A DNA stretch of 64,000 nt from Purshia tridentata (Eukaryota; Streptophyta; Magnoliopsida; Rosales; Rosaceae). The position numbers and the translations under genes are program-made. The stretch is taken from assembly GCA_003254885.1 (NCBI GenBank), contig QANT01005053.1, forward strand, positions 16,249 through 80,248, in the 5' to 3' direction. Positions 35,767-47,943 of the stretch are shown piece after piece. Within the stretch, counting starts at the first letter, position 1; each line of letters begins with the position of its first letter. The notes below the pieces were generated by a model. The model saw only the letters and a list, made by a program, of their open reading frames with translations, made no database searches and was not told the DNA's origin.

Positions 35767-38009
35767 GAATTCATGTGAAGTCCATCGTTTCTGAATAGCT
35801 TTGGCATGGGCCGGCCTCAGGCTGAACTTGCGCTTGAACAGAGTAAGGAATTATGTGAATAATGATAAAATTTCTGTTGTAAGGAAACTAATTCGTAGCC
35901 CTTACATATGGTAATTTCATAAAATAAAATCTTACCAATTCAGGATGTAACCAAAAAAAAACAGTAATACCTCTACAGTACCAGATCACAGAAGAGAAGA
36001 AAGGGTTCCCTTTTATTCTAATTTTTTTTTTCCAGCTAATAAGAAGTCGGATATTAAGATACAATGCATTTGAAATTTTACTTGCTGCATGAGATTCATC
36101 GTAAAATTTCCAAATTACAGCTAATTGTTAGCTACCCGTCACGTTAGAAGGCATGTCATGAAGAGATAGCAGCTGTTTAGGCTGAAAGAGAAACTCGTTA
36201 ATAAATGCAGTGTTAACAGCTGTAATTTGGTCTTTGGTTACAAAGGAAAATGTCCTTTTCATTAATTTTGTTCTTTCAATCAAACCAATGAACTTTTTCT
36301 TCCTTACCCCTAAGATTCGCTCAAGAAAGGACAATGGCATCAATGGTAGATCAAATATACAAGGTACATGATTTTATTAAAAAATGAATCTCTAGCATGG
36401 TATCTGTCTTAGCTATCCATTTGCTGAGAATCAAAATTCTTGTTCAATACAAACAAATAGTAGGAGAAATCACAAAAGCCCGCGCATTCTGATTTTATTT
36501 TCAAGTAGCAAAAACAACCAGATGATATGAATTTTTAAAAATAACCCAAATCAGAATTTCAATTGCTGAACAATCCAACAATGGAGAGAGAGTATTTCTT
36601 GCAAGGAATGTGCCGCCCACCGAATAAACTTGGAATTTTAGGTAGTAACGAACTTGATATGGAATATTTATGCCATGGCATGGGTGACTACGAAAATCCA
36701 ACTCGCTGCTTGTTCTTTACAATTTTAATATTCTTTTTTGAAAACATTGTTTTAATATTTTATTTCCATTTATTAAATGGTTGGCATTGAGAACAATTCT
36801 TTAATTTGTGTGTTCTTTACCTACAAAATTAGCCTGATGCAATCAAAGCTTAGTTGACATGTACCACAAAATTGTCCCCAGCTTAGCTGTTTCTCCAACA
36901 AGAAAAACAAGTACTTTAATAGTCAAGAAAAAATCATGCAATAAGAGGAAAGGATTGCATCATTGTCATCATCATTTGATTTTGCTATATTTTAAATTAA
37001 AATTGGAATACATAATCAAAAAGATTTTATTTGACGATATTTATGATTTGTGACAAAAATTCGTCAAAAAGTGGTCAAGTGAAGAAATATATTAGAAAGG
37101 GTTCGACTGATATAACAAAAAATAACTATTAATTCATTTTATACATGCGAGGCACGTGTGATATATCATTATAGACACGTGTGATTTAGAAGATTACATT
37201 GTCCTAAAGAGGAAGGAAATGAAATCTTAAAATACCGGTAAATCCGTTAAAAAGGTCGGTAAATGAATATCACTGTTTCACCATATCAAATTGGGATTTT
37301 GTTTCTTTTTTGAAAGGGTCGTCCAGCGATTTATTAATTAATTTACGCCCCAACACCCGCGCGTAAACTCTCTTTCTAATTCTCTCACAGTCTCACTTTA
37401 CCTATAATCCTATCTGTATTTATATTTTTTTGCTTGATTTTCTTTTTTGGATCTCCCTACTTTCTTTGTATTGGTTCACTCTTGGTTTCCACTTAAATTG
37501 GCGTCCATAAAACCCTACCTTTTTTCGGAATCAACCATTTTATACCCATTCGACCAAAAAAACAAAAAAACCATTTATACTCGACCCAACTCATTTTGGT
37601 TTCCACTTAAATTGGCGTCTCTTTCTTACTTTGTTTTCTTGGTATTCAAAGGTATTTTATTTTTCTGGGTTTTCACTGAAAATGGCTGATTTTGAGCTCC
37701 CGGATTTGTGGGGCGCAGTTTAAGTTTTCAGTTTCTTTGTCAAAATTCATTTCAGTGCAGGTTTATGGAAATTTTTATTTAGTACTTCATGATTGTAAAT
37801 GGGAAGATGGCCCTTGTGCTTAAGTTTTGAATTGTTTACATTTCTGAATTTGAGTGACAAATAACAAAATATTGGGTTGCATTTCAAAGAACAAAAAATT
37901 GGGTTGATTTCCGTTCATGGGTGTTGTTAGAATTGTGGGTACTTTTTGGGGTTCCTCTATTTTGTTTTTTGAATTTTGATTCTTGGGCTAGTAGGATTGA
38001 GAGATAAAA
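35767..38009. other. intergenic DNA and kinase leader
   Basis: This 2.2-kb spacer contains the MCCA 3' UTR and, toward its right end, the promoter and leader of the kinase gene. The dinucleotide composition is AT-rich. A locally repeated phrase (TTTGGTTTCCACTTAAATTGGCGTC; near 37478 and 37596) shows a small duplication in the probable leader. No coding exon was recognised. Confidence 0.5.
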
Positions 38010-40631
38010 ATGAACTCAAGCAATGGTGAGGGAGTTGGAGGGGTTGTGACTGGTGAAAACCCCAACAGTGAGGAAGATGCTGCCTCTGAAAAGTCCAACA
38101 CCAAAGGGAAGGCCTTAGGAGGTATTGAGAAAGAGGTCCTTTTCCGAGCAGATCAGATTGATTTTAAGAGCTGGGATATCCAGCTGGAGAAGCACTTGAG
38201 TAGGGGATGGTCGAGGGAGAGGGACGTGCATGTGCGGATGGAAGAGTGGGAGATTGATTTGGGTAAATTGGATATAAGACATGTCATTGCTCATGGAACA
38301 TATGGCACTGTATACCGTGGTGTCTATGATGGCCAAGATGTTGCTGGTAATTTTCTTCTGGCTTCAATCGGATTTCCATTCATTTCTTCATTGCGTTTTA
38401 ATGATATACATGATTTGTTGCATAACTATTTCTTCATGTTTTAGCTTTTCAAACTTAGATTAGTTATTGTTGGTGAATTTCCACCAGAAATGAAATGGAA
38501 CTAGGAAATTTTACATTTTGTACTGGTAGACAGTAGGCCGTCATCTATGATTTCTTTTCAAATTATTATTAGCAGGGCCTATGGTGTTAGTATATTTGAC
38601 GATTATTATATTGCTCTGTTGCCTTCATTACAGAAAAAAAGCAATGCATATGAGTGCTTGCCTAAATATAGATAAAACACAAACATAGATATTCCATATG
38701 TGTGTTCGTTTGTACTGTAAGTCTTATGTCTCATTTATCAGCTTTATAGAATATAAGAAAGTGGTGTATCTAAATTGTGCATTGTACCCCTAGTACTAGG
38801 TGATTCTGTTCTGATTTATCATTATTGTTCTCATTGCCTGCTGTTATTCTTGATATATAGTGAAGATATTGGATTGGGGGGAGGATGGTATTGCCACAGC
38901 TGCTGAAACTGCTGCTCTTCGGGCGTCGTTTCAGCAAGAGGTTGCTGTTTGGCATAAGCTTGACCATCCAAATATTCCGAAGGTAAATCTTATAGCTAGT
39001 GATTCTTCATATCAGTATGCATGTAATGTAAAGATAACAGCTCAACATCGTTTCTTTCAGTTTCACATATTAAAATTGATGCAGTTTCTTGATAACTTAT
39101 CTCCTCCTTGGCTTCCTGACAATTTTAGCTTTTTGAATGTTGTCAAAGTGTGGTTTTCTAGGTTTATGTTCTCATATTTTTAACATCTCTCTATTTAAAC
39201 TGCAACTCATAATATCTGTGACAGTTTGTTGGAGCTTCAATGGGAACTTCCAATCTTAAAATCCCCGCCAAAAGCACATCAAGTGATGGTCATAATTCTC
39301 CTCCATCCAGAGCTTGCTGTGTTGTTGTTGAGTACGTTGCAGGTGGGACACTCAAGAACTTTTTAATCAGGAATAGAAGAAAGAAACTTGCGTTTAAGAT
39401 TGTGGTTCAACTTGCTTTGGATCTCTCTAAAGGGTGAGTCTAGTTCATTTGTTGCACAGCTTTTTATTTATTTATTTATTTTTTTTGGTGGGGTTTTGGA
39501 CAAATGAATTTTATTCTGTGTGTCCTGCTTTATCAGTTTGAGTTATCTTCACTCAAAAAAGATTGTACACCGTGACGTCAAAACAGAAAATATGCTGCTA
39601 GATACGCATAGAACTTTGAAAATTGCTGATTTTGGCGTTGCTCGAGTAGAAGCTCAGAACCCAAGGGACATGACTGGGGAGACTGGCACCCTTGGGTACA
39701 TGGCTCCAGAGGTAACTATTTATCTTCACTCATGATAAATCTGGTTTTATAAAGGAGGCTTCCTGATAAAAGGACAATTATGTTCTAATCAAAGATTTCC
39801 ACATATTTTTTAATTCTATGCTAAAGATTTGAAGTGTAATTCTTGTTTTAATTTTTTTAATATTTACAATTTCTCCTTTCCTGCAAGCTGGAACAGAATT
39901 CTAACATGACAATTTCTGCAGGTCCTTGATGGTAAGCCTTACAACAGGAAATGCGATGTCTATAGTTTTGGTATTTGCTTATGGGAAATCTATTGCTGTG
40001 ACATGCCTTATCCCAATCTCAGTTTTGCTGATGTCTCCTCTGCTGTAGTGCGGCAGGTTCGTTTGTCATTCCACACAATGCTTTAGGTTCCTTGTCAGAT
40101 TCTACTGCACATTTATATTGAAGTACTGGAATTCATGTAGCAAAATTGGTACATCTAAGAGAGCCTGTTAAGATGGAACCTAATCTCAGTTTTGCTCATC
40201 TTTTAAATCACTTACACTTCTAGCAAAACCTGATAGCTAGCAACAAAATAATTGTATGAATAGGGTTAACATATATCAATGCTTAAATTGTTCATATTGG
40301 GTTTTTAACTATGTTGATTGTTGATCATCAAATGTTGGTTGTGACATATGCTATTACTTCATAATCTTTGTCTTGAAATTGTTTGACCTTATGTCAATGA
40401 TCGCTCCTAATATTTGGATGGCAGAACTTAAGACCAGAAGTCCCGAGATGTTGTCCAAGTGCATTTGCTAGCATCATGCGAAAATGTTGGGATGCAAACC
40501 CGGAGAAACGCCCCGACATGGAAGAGGTAGTGAAGTTGTTGTATGCAGTAGATACAAGCAAGGGTGGTGGCATGATACCTGAAGACCAGGCTTCTGGCTG
40601 TTTGTGTTTCAGCACACCTCGCGGCCCCTGA
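38010..40631 (+). CDS. MRK1: Raf-like protein kinase, MRK1/STY group
   Basis: Predicted 394-aa soluble Ser/Thr-Tyr kinase. Coding exons: 38010-38346, 38861-38982, 39225-39433, 39537-39711, 39922-40056, 40425-40631, all GT-AG and in frame. The N-terminus is acidic and Ser/Asn-rich with the group motif [18 protein letters not shown]. The kinase domain has a glycine loop ([11 protein letters not shown]), ATP-binding Lys114 (VKILDWG), the catalytic loop HRDVKTEN (D236), DFG at 254-256, GTLGYMAPE, and WDANPEKRP near the end. The tail [20 protein letters not shown] matches the Raf-like MAP3K relatives of Arabidopsis MRK1. Substrates are unknown. All catalytic residues are present, so it should be active. 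Confidence 0.95.
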
Positions 40632-40967
40632 CAGACTGATCTTTGTTTCACACTATAGATGTGCAGTGCAGTGCAGATAATTGAGGAACCATAAACCATT
40701 TCAGTGCGCTGGACTGCAGGCAATCTTTAAATAACTATATCACATTTCTGAATAAAGCACAAACAACATTTTGAAAGCCATTGTTGTTTGTGTGGTTCAC
40801 TGGTTCCTTCTCTCATTCTTACTCCACTCCATGTATTGAAGAGTGGAATGTTAGACATTTTTATTGTTATTAATTAGTTTGGAATACAAATTTTTGGTGC
40901 AATTTTGCTTTAATGGTTTTTGTAAGGTCTGGCAGTTTTATTTAGGGTGATTTTTTTTAAAGCCCAT

Positions 40968-41115
40968 TTTAAAAAAGTCGTTGCTATAGTAACGTAAATT
41001 ACTGTAGCGGCCCACTTTTAAAAAAGCCGTTGCTATAGTAACGGCATTACTGTAGCAATGTTACTGTAGTGTTACAGTACTTTTAAGAATTGTTACTGTC
41101 TACAGTAACGATTCT
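40968..41115. repeat. palindromic GTTGCTATAGTAAC / TTACTGTAG repeats
   Basis: Two copies, about 59 bp apart, of a unit reading CCCA(C)TTTTAAAAAAG then (T/C)CGTTGCTATAGTAACG and ATTACTGTAG. Each contains the near-palindrome CGTTGCTATAGTAACG. Further right lie GTTACTGTAGTGTTACAGTAC and TTGTTACTGTCTACAGTAACGA, again near-perfect inverted repeats. They share the GTTACTGT/ACAGTAAC core with the array at 41239-41465. Confidence 0.8.
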
Positions 41116-41238
41116 TACTTTGTAAAAAAACTTTAAAATAGCACAATTTATACAAAACTTACATTTTTATTGTGTATACACACATCCAAAATAGCATAAA
41201 AAATCTTTTTTTTCTTTTCTTTTTTCGATATCTAAAGA

Positions 41239-41465
41239 ATTGTTACTGTCGGACAGTAACAATCACCTTATTGTTACTGTCAGCTAGTAACAATCACCTT
41301 ATTGTTACTGGTCGACAATAACAATCACCTTATTGTTGCTACTGAACAGTAATAATACCTTATTATTGTTACTGCCGAACAATAACTATCACCTTATGAC
41401 AGTAACAATCATCTTATTATTACTGTTGGATATAATTTGTTACTTTCGTACAGTAACAATCACCG
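41239..41465. repeat. tandem array of 25-nt hairpins, 31-bp period
   Basis: The first unit is a 25-nt palindrome with 12-bp perfect arms around one G (ATTGTTACTGTC-G-GACAGTAACAAT, 41239-41263), followed by the spacer CACCTT. The spacer-plus-arm junction AATCACCTTATTGTT recurs at a spacing of 31 bp (41261, 41292, 41323, 41354), then less regularly to about 41465. Later units are degenerate, but often with paired changes. It has no coding sense. Regular palindromic repeats of this type are usual in subterminal regions of plant DNA transposons; no CRISPR relation is implied. Confidence 0.85.
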
Positions 41466-41586
41466 GAATATTAGGATACAATTTACACAACCTAAAAGAA
41501 GCAACTCTCACATTTCATAACATGAATGATCTAATTGCATGCCAATATAATTGTTCTAGACTAGTCCTGAGTTTACAAATACAGTA

Positions 41587-41672
41587 ACTTTCTAATGATT
41601 TTTCGCATCACTTGAACAAGGCGAGCATCCAGATTGAATTCCTCAGCTACATGCATCCTCCATCTATTAGAG
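41587..41672 (-). pseudogene. possible captured exon fragment
   Basis: On the minus strand a splice-acceptor-like TCTAATAG precedes an open frame that translates to about 29 residues (WRMHVAEEFNLDARLV then QVMRKIIRK and a stop). The residue mix looks like a real amphipathic-helix exon. A second minus-strand patch near 42368-42430 can read CLHLLQSLRVLNK just before a possible donor. I do not recognise the family. These may be fragments of a captured host gene or the remains of an old gene; they could also be chance. Confidence 0.25.
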
Positions 41673-43238
41673 AGACACACATTTCAGGCCAATATAAACT
41701 AGTAAATAGAAACAAAAGGATGTATGAAACACGACCATGGAAGGGTGTTCCAAGACAATGAAGCAGTTTAATTAGTTCAAACAGATGTATGAAGTGGGTT
41801 TGAGCAGAATATTGTATTAGGCATAATGTATTGTTAACTTCGTGAAATAACAAACAGCCTAACTATATCTTTGAACATAAACAAGCTTCATGCTTTCCAA
41901 GAAAAGACGCATAAATAGATGATATTAAACAAATATCAATCTGAGTTTTCAACCTTAGCCCTTTCTTAACAAACTTTATTCAAAACAGAGAGAGAAGTTG
42001 TAGACAGAATGAGAGATCCATTCTTCAAAGACTGAGGAGGAAAGCAAAATCAAAATTAAGTAGCCATCAGGATCGAGGAGAAGTTAAAATGTCAAATAAA
42101 AATAACCAAGTGATTAAAGTACTTACCTCAACAAGACCCAAAATCCAAAATTATATAACCTTATTTGTGCAATAAATGGAATTTAAAAAAAAAAGATTGA
42201 ATGCCAATCCACCCGTAAAAACAGTCCCAATTATGAGTGTTCAGTTTGATCAATTAATGATTTTCAGAGAAAACAAATTCAATTAAAGCTAAATTAAGCT
42301 AAAATTTCACAGAGAAAACAAAGAATGTACTTGAGAAGGGGGAGAGAGAGAGAGATGGAGTGGGTGACCTTGTTGAGGACTCGCAAGGATTGCAAGAGGT
42401 GGAGGCATTTGTCTTGATCGAAGGGAGATCGATTGCTTGACGCAGTTGCTGTTCAAGAGCCTCCCTGACCGCACATTGCCTTACCTATTACCTTATGAAT
42501 TGAAGAGAGGTTGAGGGAGACGAAGAGGGAGAAGGAGAGGGAGGGAGACAGAGAAGGAGATGAGTGCGATGGGATCTGTGTAATTAGATCTGTGAGTGAG
42601 ACAGAGAAAAAGAGAGGAAAAGGGACAGAGAAGGGAAAGTAAGAGACGGAAAATGAGAATGAGGGAGACGGAAAAGTGGACCGGATCTGTATAATTTGGG
42701 CCTCTTTCAAAACGATAAAAACCACTTGGGTCTTAATGGTAGTAAGGGTCTAAAAATGAGCTTTATAATCATTTACTTTTTTATTTATATTATTCTATTT
42801 ACTTCTATGCATAGGGATTTTGGTAATATGGTAATGGAGAATTAATGGGCAAGCCTATGCCGTAAAAATGCAATCCCAAAGATTGGGGATAGCGAACACA
42901 TGGTTCAAGGATTTCAAATTCCCACCTTCATAGTATCTCACTAATTTTCATGTCTAGATTCCACAAATTTTTTACAAAAATAAAAATAAATTCCGCAAAC
43001 TAAACGGAGGCTTGGGAGTTGAAATACTGTGGGGACATTTATGACATTGTATAAAAACTGAGGGGTCGACTTGATAATTTCGGAGAGCTGTTCGTGTTCT
43101 CTTGTGAGTCTGTTGCTAACTATATAAAGTAAATAGAAGCTACGCGTCACGGGTTTATAGTTTTTCGCAGTTGAGTACTTAGAGTGTCGAACGAAAGTGA
43201 ACAGATTTCAGTTACTGAGAGTCGGAGTCTGTGACGGG

Positions 43239-46216
43239 ATGGCCGGCGTCGAAACGCCGTCGTTTATGAGGGACTTTATCCGGCAGGCGGGCGGCGTCGC
43301 GGTGGTCGATGGTGGACTGGCCACCGAGCTCGAGCGCCACGGCGCAGACCTCAACGATCCTCTCTGGAGCGCCAAATGCCTCCTCGATTCCCCTCACCTC
43401 ATTCGCAGGGTACCACTCTCTCTCTCTCTCTCTCTCGCAATGGTGTTTCACTGTTTTGTTTATGGTAATCTAGTTGATTTCGGGGGAATTTTACAGTGTT
43501 CTGGTTTCATTGTACTGTGGGTGTACCCGTGTGCGCGCGCGCGCGCAATGGGCTTTGTCAAGTTGCTAGCTTGAGTGCAATTTATGGACCACCAGAGAGA
43601 ACAACGTGCTTTCTGAGACCCATTTGAGCTTTCTTGTCTGGGATTCGCATTCTATTTTTATTTGGATTAATGAATTTGGACCACCATTTTCAGTTTTGTC
43701 TGGGTCTCTGGAGTAGTGGAGTTACCTCTAAATTCTAATGAAAATGATTAATGTTGACTTCTATAAGCTAAGTACAACATTTGATGCATATATTTTACTA
43801 CAATGATGCAGGCAGGAGTCAACTTTTATTTAAGTAAACAAAAGGAGGTTTGATTTAAGTAGTTATTTATTTACTCTTCTCTTTGGCCTTTTTTGTAATT
43901 AATTCTTAAGACTTGATTAACTAACAGGACCTACCTACTCAAAATGCCATTTTCTACTTTCCTCGTTCTGTAATAGTTTCTGATACTTGCATATCTACTT
44001 TTTTTTTTTTTTTTGGGAAGGGGAATTGCTGGTTCAAACTTTGAGGCGCATGCGATGATAGAAGTTCGATTCATATACTAAACAAAATCGTGAACTTACA
44101 ATTTGACATTCAATAATGCGACTGTCACCTAATTTATCCACCAAATGATTTGTTAGTATATATGTTAGTCTCTTACCTATTAGAAATCAATGAAGTTTAG
44201 AGTGGACCCAGATGAATAAATGAGAAATTGCCACATCATTTGGTGACCCTTGCAGTGCTCTTTTACATTTTACCTTCTTTGCAAAACTGATTGGAGTTGG
44301 TTAATGGAGCAGGTACACCTTGATTATCTTGAGTCTGGTGCAGATATCATAATCACAGCATCTTATCAGGTCAGGCCAGTTAACTAATGATGATCTCTCC
44401 AATTTTCTTTCTCCATAAAAATGAAAGTATTAATTGTTATTCAGGCCACCACTCAAGGTTTTGAGGCCTATGGCTTTTCTAGAGAAGAGAGTGAAGCCAT
44501 GCTTAGGAAAAGTGTTGAAATTGCCCGTGAGGCACGAGATATCTATTATGAGAGATGCACTGAAGCTTCCTGTAATGACAGTGGAAATGGTAGAATTCTC
44601 AAGCATCGGCCCATCTTGGTTGCGGCATCTGTGGGGAGCTATGGGGCTTATTTGGCTGATGGGTCTGAGTACAGGTGAGTCAGTTCTGCTCTTTAAATTC
44701 ATTGCATCAGCTGTTATTTCTGTTAGCTTTGGTTCCAGCAGCTCACATGTAAACAGTAGCAGGTCCTTTAACTGTATTGTTGAGATAACACGGCTAGGAT
44801 TTAACTTTAGCAATTGTGCTCCTTTGATTCAAGAGAAATCTTGGAAATATGAAGTTAGATAACCCTGTATGTTATTATTTGCATGAAAAGGGAATACTTG
44901 ACAATTCAATGTTCACATGGCTTTATGTAATATTCCTATGAAAGAATTTATTTATTTTTGGGCCTGTTTCTTGACAGTGGAGATTACGGTGAGCCTATTA
45001 CGTTAGGAACATTAAAAGATTTTCATCGTAGAAGGGTCCAAGTACTAGCTGAATCAGGTCCTGACCTAATTGCATTTGAAACAGTTCCAAATAAGCTGGA
45101 AGCTCAGGTAATGATCACAAACTTGTTGATAGCATGTAATTTCTTCATCTCTTGTTGGTAGAGGGAATTTAAGATAGGCCTACATTTTGTTATTCATGCT
45201 GGGTGTTCATGCAGGCTTATGCTGAGCTTTTGGAAGAAGAAAATATGAACATTCCTGCATGGTTTTCTTTCAACTCTAAAGATGGCGTCAACGTTGTTAG
45301 TGGTGATTCTTTGCTTGAATGTGCCTCAATTGCTGAATTATGCAAGAAAGTTGTTGCCATTGGAATCAACTGCACTCCTCCTAGATTTATTCATGGACTG
45401 ATAACATCAATTAAAAAAGTATGATAAGTTAGGCTATTTTTATTTATTTTGAATAAATTTTATTTAATGTTACCTTGTTTTGATCAAATCATAAATTGTT
45501 TCAACTGGGATGGCTGGCAACTTTTGATGACCAGTTGTTGTGACAGCAAATATGTTGCCTCCAGTGACTTTAAAACTATATTTACTGTTCAAACTTCTAA
45601 GATTTTTGGGTATCCTTAACTGATTAATAAAGAATCAGCAAACTATCCATATCCATATCCTTCTCCTTTCTTTTATATGTTATATTTTGGATATATGTGC
45701 TATCAAAAATTGTTTGTGATATATGATTCTTTTCATTTATAAATTTCTGAATAACTACAATTCTACATGAAGCTGCTTTTGGAGTTCCTACACTTATTTT
45801 CGTGTGTAATCATTTCAGGTAGCTACAAAACCAATTATTGTATACCCAAATAGTGGTGAAAGTTATGATGCTGATCGAAAGGTGTGGGTGGTAAGTTCAA
45901 ATTCTTTGTTTAGGATAAAATTTGTCTGTCCAGATTTTGTCATTACCATATCCAGAGTAGAAGCGATAAATGTTCCAATATTTGTTATGGATGGTATTCT
46001 CGTGGGATTATGCCACACCAATGCTGCTAGTGATTTTATTTTTCGTTGCAGCAAAATACTGGGGTTTCAGATGAAGATTTCGTCTCATATGTAAACAAAT
46101 GGTGTGAGGTAGGGGCTTCCCTTGTAGGAGGTTGTTGCAGAACAACTCCAAATACTATCAGAGCCATACACACAACCCTTCCCAACAAGTCAGCTCTACT
46201 AGAGCAAGAGCTGTAA
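43239..46216 (+). CDS. HMT2: homocysteine S-methyltransferase, HMT2-like
   Basis: Predicted 342-aa enzyme that moves a methyl group from S-methylmethionine (or AdoMet) to homocysteine, making methionine; part of the plant SMM cycle. Coding exons: 43239-43409, 44313-44369, 44445-44674, 44978-45107, 45215-45418, 45819-45890, 46052-46216; all GT-AG, in frame. Motifs: [29 protein letters not shown] at the start (split as [11 protein letters not shown] and NDPLWSAK), [28 protein letters not shown], and the zinc ligands C249 (GINCTPP) and C316/C317 (GGCCRTTP). The ATG at 43239 (MAGVETPS) gives the usual family N-terminus; no upstream in-frame ATG with better similarity was seen. Intron 1 contains an alternating CG tract. 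The sequence is closer in style to Arabidopsis HMT2 than to HMT1/3. Confidence 0.95.
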
Positions 46217-46718
46217 CCACATCAACTTGACAAAGAGAGAGCAGTATGACCGTTGAGCAAGAATTGGAGAGGTCTAGGACACTTGATATAAGCTGTCCTG
46301 GAGTTTTTGTTGTTATTTTTGGCGATTTTTGGAGAACTGATACATGCAGGAACATTGACCAATTATGTACATTATAATCCCTATTTATTGCAACTCTTGC
46401 ATTCTTCCTTTTTAACTTTTTGCCTGAGCAAATCTTTCATTTTTGACACACCACTTCTTTCTAGAATGCTTTTATTTTGGATAATCACCTGTAAAATTCC
46501 TTGGAGCATCTGAATTTGTACTCCATTGGTAACTACATGTTCATTGTTTAATGCCCTATGGCCAAAAGTAACAAAGATATACACAGAAAAATGAAGCATT
46601 AGTAAAAATAGAAACGACTGTGATCCAAGAAACCAATAAATTCTCACCGAAAGCATCATTCTCTATGACAAATTACAATTTAAGGCATAATGGATTCAGG
46701 TACAGTAGAGACCTATTT
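46217..46718. other. convergent 3' spacer
   Basis: 500 bp between the stop of the homocysteine methyltransferase (+) and the stop of the small minus-strand gene. It should carry both 3' UTRs. Nothing else recognised. Confidence 0.55.
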
Positions 46719-47348
46719 CTAAGTATCAAAACCAGAGTAGATACCATTATCCCTCAACAACCTCTTCTCTTCTTCAACATAACTCTTACCCCTGCTTGCC
46801 TGACCAAGCTCTCTTTTCCTCTTCTCCTTCTGCGAAAAGGACATGTTCTTCTTCTCATTCCTGGTCTGCACATTCGCTAGCTCCTCCCCGGCGGCTAATG
46901 CCTCCCTTGTCTTCTTTCGTTGTTCGTAAGATTCTTCACTCTCCATGGTTCCACGACCCTCCTTGTTCTCCTCTCTACCAGTAGACCAAGCCCAGTCTGG
47001 CTTCTCACCCTCTTTTGGTGGGGGCACACTCAGTACAGACGGTCCACCTCTGTACCCATGTTGCCTCAATGCCTCGAAGTCCACCACATTGCTCTTTCGC
47101 TTCCCAGATTTCACTGCATTGCAGCTAAAACGTATTCAATTCACAATAACAAAAGAAACCCAATATGTAATTGTGCATGTATGCAATTTTTGTACAGGGT
47201 TTGTGCATAGCATACCTTGTGATGCTGTTTTCTTGGAGGGTTTGCGTGCCCCAGCTCTGGATTTAGTTTCAGGATCTGAATGTGATGATGACAACTCACC
47301 AGATGAGGAATCTCCCTCTTCATCACTCCATGGCATCGCCCTCTTCAT
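46719..47348 (-). CDS. small charged plant protein of unknown function
   Basis: Predicted 175-aa protein in two exons, 47348-47216 and 47113-46719 (GT-AG, phase 1). The start is the ATG at 47348-47346 (MKRAMPWSDEEGD). The N-terminal third is acidic and Ser-rich (DEEGDSSSGELSSSHSD), followed by a Lys/Arg patch. The C-terminal part is more conserved in appearance: VVDFEALRQHGYRGG, SVLSVPPPKEGE, DWAWSTGRE, then a highly charged helix with NMSFSQKEKRKRELGQASRGKSY (read in two blocks) and a VEEEKRLLRD end. No catalytic domain, signal peptide or membrane span is seen. The composition suggests a nuclear protein with a disordered start. The intact frame, clean splice sites and paired promoter argue that it is real. 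Confidence 0.8.
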
Positions 47349-47943
47349 GTTTAACAAGAATTGAGTCTACCAGCTCCGAATTAGGGTTTCTGGGGCTATC
47401 GAAATTGGAAAGCCCCAAATTTCAATTAGCAGAGATGAAAGATGGTACCGTATCTATGTAAATGGTAATCCTCCATATTCGGGTTATGGACTTCAGCTTA
47501 TTGAAGCCCATTATTAATTTTGGGCCCACTCACGAAGGCATACGGCCCATACCCCTATTCTCGTTGCAAGCAGCCTCTCACTCACTGGGTCACTCCTAAG
47601 TTCAATTTTATCCACTCATCGCTGCCTCTCGCGGCGTCGTTTTGGATTAGGTTGGCAGTTCGAAGAGTGGGAGGGAGGGGCTGAGTTTGCAGCGCAGAAT
47701 TGCAGAGAGGGTCTACGATTCAGTGGCGGCGAACAACTTGTAACTAGTGTTAATTGGTTTGATTTTCCATTGCTGCTGAAAACATAATATCAAGTTAGAA
47801 ACTTTATTGGTTTGTAGAAATATGTATGACGCAAAAATGGTATCTTTTGCTATATGTTGGTGTATGTTCTGTTCTGTTTGTCTGAACCCTTTCATGGGTT
47901 GCATGAAAATTTGGTCCAGGAAATTTGAACCCAGTTCTTTGCT
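47349..47943. promoter_or_regulatory. bidirectional promoter region
   Basis: The small minus-strand gene and the Bud32 kinase start head-to-head, 595 bp apart between ATGs. The middle has several GGCCCA/TGGGCC motifs (for example TTTTGGGCCCACTC and ACGGCCCATACC near 47518-47552) of the kind common in paired plant housekeeping promoters (TCP/site II-like), and no evident TATA box. Shared regulation is inferred from layout. Confidence 0.5.

Larger units (their letters stand above)
40945..42778. mobile_element. probable degenerate DNA transposon (Mutator-like?)
   Basis: The left end (GGGTGATTTTTTTTAAAGCCCATTTT) and the reverse complement of the right end (AAATGATTATAAAGCTCATTTT) share TGATT and AAAGC.CATTTT. 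A 9-bp direct repeat, TTTTATTTA, lies at 40936-40944 and 42779-42787, the right size for a Mutator target duplication. AT-richness makes a chance match possible. Inside are palindrome-rich subterminal arrays on the left, a possible exon fragment near 41587-41672, and a purine-rich tract (42330-42700). No transposase was seen, so it would be non-autonomous. The boundaries are an inference. Confidence 0.4.

Noticed and set aside
41239-41465. CRISPR array
   Set aside because: Period and palindromes recall one, but the spacers are not unique, there are no cas genes, and the DNA is plant nuclear.
42453-42725. 90-codon minus-strand frame rich in Ser, Phe and Pro
   Set aside because: It is the translation of a pyrimidine-rich tract and looks like an untranslated leader rather than a protein.
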